Source: Gammaproteobacteria bacterium (GTDB lineage: Bacteria > Pseudomonadota > Gammaproteobacteria > Competibacterales > Competibacteraceae). Taken from it: DNA of 7,662 nucleotides. Below are positions 5,486 through 7,662 of this stretch, in pieces (the first letter of the stretch is position 1; the number at the start of each line of letters is the position of its first letter). The translations under genes were made by a program, and so were the position numbers. The stretch spans positions 1 to 7,662 of the forward strand of contig JAIFNF010000091.1 in the NCBI GenBank assembly GCA_020047885.1, read 5' to 3'. The notes under the pieces are model-generated. The model saw only the letters and a program-made list of their open reading frames with translations. It did not search any database and had not been told where the DNA came from.

Positions 5486-7662
5486 ACGTTCAAAGTGGTG
5501 GAACTGGACGCTCATTCCGACGAACGATTTGGAGCTTACGTCGCCAAGGTCGTCCGGCATCAGGAGGATGGTGAAGCGGCGTTACGCGCTTATCGCCAGG
5601 TGCGCGCCCACACGACTCATCCGGGTTTGTCAGTGATCCATGAGATTGCGCCCCAGTGGCAGGCGAACGGTTTTGTCGCCTTGATGAAGTGGGTCGAGGG
5701 CATGCCTTTGCAGGATTTGCGGGGGGTGTTGCCGCTCCATGCGGAGGATTTGGGCGAATCGTCGGCGGAAGTACTGGCCGGGCGCTGGCTGATCGCACTG
5801 TGCGAGGGTCTGGGGGAATTGCATCGGCATGGGTTGGCGCATGGCGATGTCAGCCCGCGCAATATCATCGTTCAGGGCGGCGCGGTGGTGCTGACGGATT
5901 ATGACAAGGTGACGCAGATCGGTGGTTTATCACGCGGCGGTACGCCCGGTTATGCCAGTCCCGGCGTGCAAAGCGGTTCCGCCCTGCATCCGGCTGATGA
6001 TGTGTACGCGCTGGCCGCCAGCTTTTTCTCCGTGCTGTATGACCGTGAGCCGTTTCCCAACGGTCCGGAACATGGCCTAAATTGGGCAGGCGTCGCTGGT
6101 TATGAACGCCTGCGGCCGTTTCTGGAACGCGCTACACATCCTCGGCCTGAAGAGCGCTTTGCCGATGCCTTCGCGGCTCGGCACTGCTTGCGGGAAGGTC
6201 TGGCCGAAATTGTAGATTTTCCCGAAGCAGCGCCGGGTTGGATCGAGCCGCTGCCGCTCACTCCCAACATCACGCCCTGGCTCCAGCAATTGCTGTCGGC
6301 TTATCCCGGCTCGCGGCATGGCAACAGTGAAACACGCGGTCTGGATTCTGAATTTGCCGTAGCGACCTATGTGGAAACCCGGCTGGATCAGGCGCTATTC
6401 GACGAGATTCAATCCGGAAAGATTGCGCTGATCATTCTGTTTGGCAATGCCGGCGATGGTAAAACGGCTTTTCTGCAACATCTGGCGCGGCGACTGGGCG
6501 TGAAGGACGTGCATTCTTCGCGGCGGGTTTGGGAATATCGGCTGGCGGATGGCCGGATGCTGCGCGTCAATCTGGATGGCTCTGCCGCCTGGCAGGGGCG
6601 CTCCGCGAACGACTTGCTGGATGAGTTTTTCCGCCCTTTCCAACAACCCGACTATTCCCGCCAGAACGTCCATATCGTCGCGATCAATAGCGGCAAGCTG
6701 CTGGAATGGATCGAGTCCCACGATGAGGCCACCTATCTCACGGCGCAATTACGCCAGGTCTTGTTGAATACGGATGCGCTGTATGACCCCGGTTTTCGCC
6801 TGATTGATCTCAATCAGCGTTCGCTGGTCGGCGGCGTAGCGGACGGGCGAGTGGGAACCGCATTTCTCGATGCCCTGTTGGAGCGCTTGCTGGGCGTTGA
6901 TCACGACCCGTGGCAGCCCTGCCTGACATGCAGCGCTCAACAGCGTTGCACCGCCTGGCATTCGGTGAAAACCCTGCGGGATGCGGAGCGTGGTCCCCGG
7001 TTGCGGACGCGACTGACCGATGCCTTGCAAGCCTGTCATCAACGCGGTGAAGTGCATATTACCGCCCGCGAATTACGGGCCGCGCTGGTTTATATCCTGT
7101 TTGGTGTCCATGACTGCGCTGAACTGCATAACGACCCGGATTTGCGGCCGCCACATTATGCCGAGCGGGCGTTTGATGCTCATGCTGAACAGCGGCAGGG
7201 CGAGTTGCTGGCGGAATTGGTTCGTTTCGATCCGGCGCTGGAAACGCATCCGGCACTGGATCGGCAGTTGTTGAAAGACGCGCCTGTGTTTTCAAGAAAC
7301 CGGCTGGCAGTGGCGCGGCGGCAAGCCTATTTCGAGCGGTCCGAGGGGATAGCGCTGGCCGATGGGCGGCATTTGGACCGGTTTCGCCGCGCGCCGCTGG
7401 TATCAGCGGTGGAGCGCGCTGCGATGTGTTGCGATCTGTGTTTAGGCATGGCTCGGCTGGAAGATTTGCCGCCGGTGGCCTTTGCCCCGCAGGCGTTGGA
7501 GCGGGGCGTACCGTTGCGTATTACCCCGCGTACCCCGATTGAAAGCGCCTACTGGGTGGTCAAATCTTGGGATCGGTTTGAACTGGATGCGCCCTTGCCG
7601 CAAACCACCGAGGGTTTGGAGGTTTTGCATACGCATTTGCGGCTGAAATACCGCTATAAGGG
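5486..7662 (+). CDS. Protein kinase + P-loop NTPase part, runs off window
   Basis: This is the in-frame continuation after the TAG, open for about 725 codons to the window end, so the 3' end is missing. Numbering continues from GTG 4070. The kinase (to about 710) has Lys493 in VAKVV, the catalytic loop HGDVSPRN with Asp593, metal-binding Asp610 in TDYDKV, and DDVYAL; the APE motif is altered (ASPG). Then follow a P-loop GNAGDGKT (Lys798), VNLDGSAAWQGRSANDLLDEF, VHIVAINSGKLLEW and a Cys cluster CLTCSAQQRC (951, 954, 960) that may bind zinc. The NTPase segment recalls DptF-like ATPases by pattern only. No convincing restart is seen: GTG 5495/5498 and ATG 5684/5702 lack a good RBS. Either the gene is disrupted or expression depends on readthrough. 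The preserved frame indicates a recent change, a sequencing error or tolerated readthrough. Confidence 0.8.

Noticed and set aside
1..7662. CRISPR array, tRNA/rRNA gene, insertion sequence or integron attC sites
   Set aside because: I saw no regularly spaced repeats, no tRNA-like cloverleaf, no transposase or integrase, and the hflD scraps lack the symmetry of attC sites.

Overview
The window looks like chromosomal DNA of a moderately GC-rich gammaproteobacterium that stores polyhydroxyalkanoate (PHA). The linked mnmA-hflD pair is typical of Gammaproteobacteria, and a phasin-like gene lies just upstream. A relative of the glycogen/PHA-accumulating Competibacteraceae would fit, but that is an inference from gene content and not a demonstrated identity. 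All convincing genes are on the + strand.

Left part (1-2341), core genome. A phasin-family granule protein (210-554) has a possible promoter and a TTGCA-type palindrome upstream. It is followed by mnmA (602-1690, tRNA 2-thiouridylase) and hflD (1724-2341). In many gammaproteobacteria the next gene is purB; here it is absent and accessory DNA begins right after hflD.

Middle part (2342-4069), accessory slot. Two type II toxin-antitoxin (TA) modules lie in tandem: brnT-brnA (2424-3000) and a Phd/YefM-like antitoxin with a PIN-domain VapC/FitB-like toxin (3218-3882). The modules are separated by scraps of hflD. A 135-bp segment (last 32 codons of hflD plus 36 bp of its 3' flank, 2243-2377) recurs without gaps at 3007-3141 with 16 differences. 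Most coding differences are synonymous, but the copy carries two nonsense codons. A second scrap, hflD codons 134-146, lies at 3950-3990, again with mostly synonymous differences. This pattern suggests that divergent hflD alleles were brought in together with accessory cassettes, making the 3' end of hflD a repeated insertion point.

Right part (4070-7662), a very large reading frame running off the window end. It encodes an N-terminal NERD nuclease-related domain, a degenerate protein-kinase-like domain, a second kinase domain with key residues intact, a P-loop NTPase domain and a small Cys cluster. A single in-frame TAG (5483-5485) cuts the frame inside the glycine-rich loop of the second kinase, yet the frame stays open for more than 720 codons afterwards. 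The NERD-plus-kinase combination recalls PglW of BREX/Pgl phage-defence systems, but the fused NTPase makes this a different architecture. The two TA modules and this protein together look like a small defence island grown at the 3' end of hflD.
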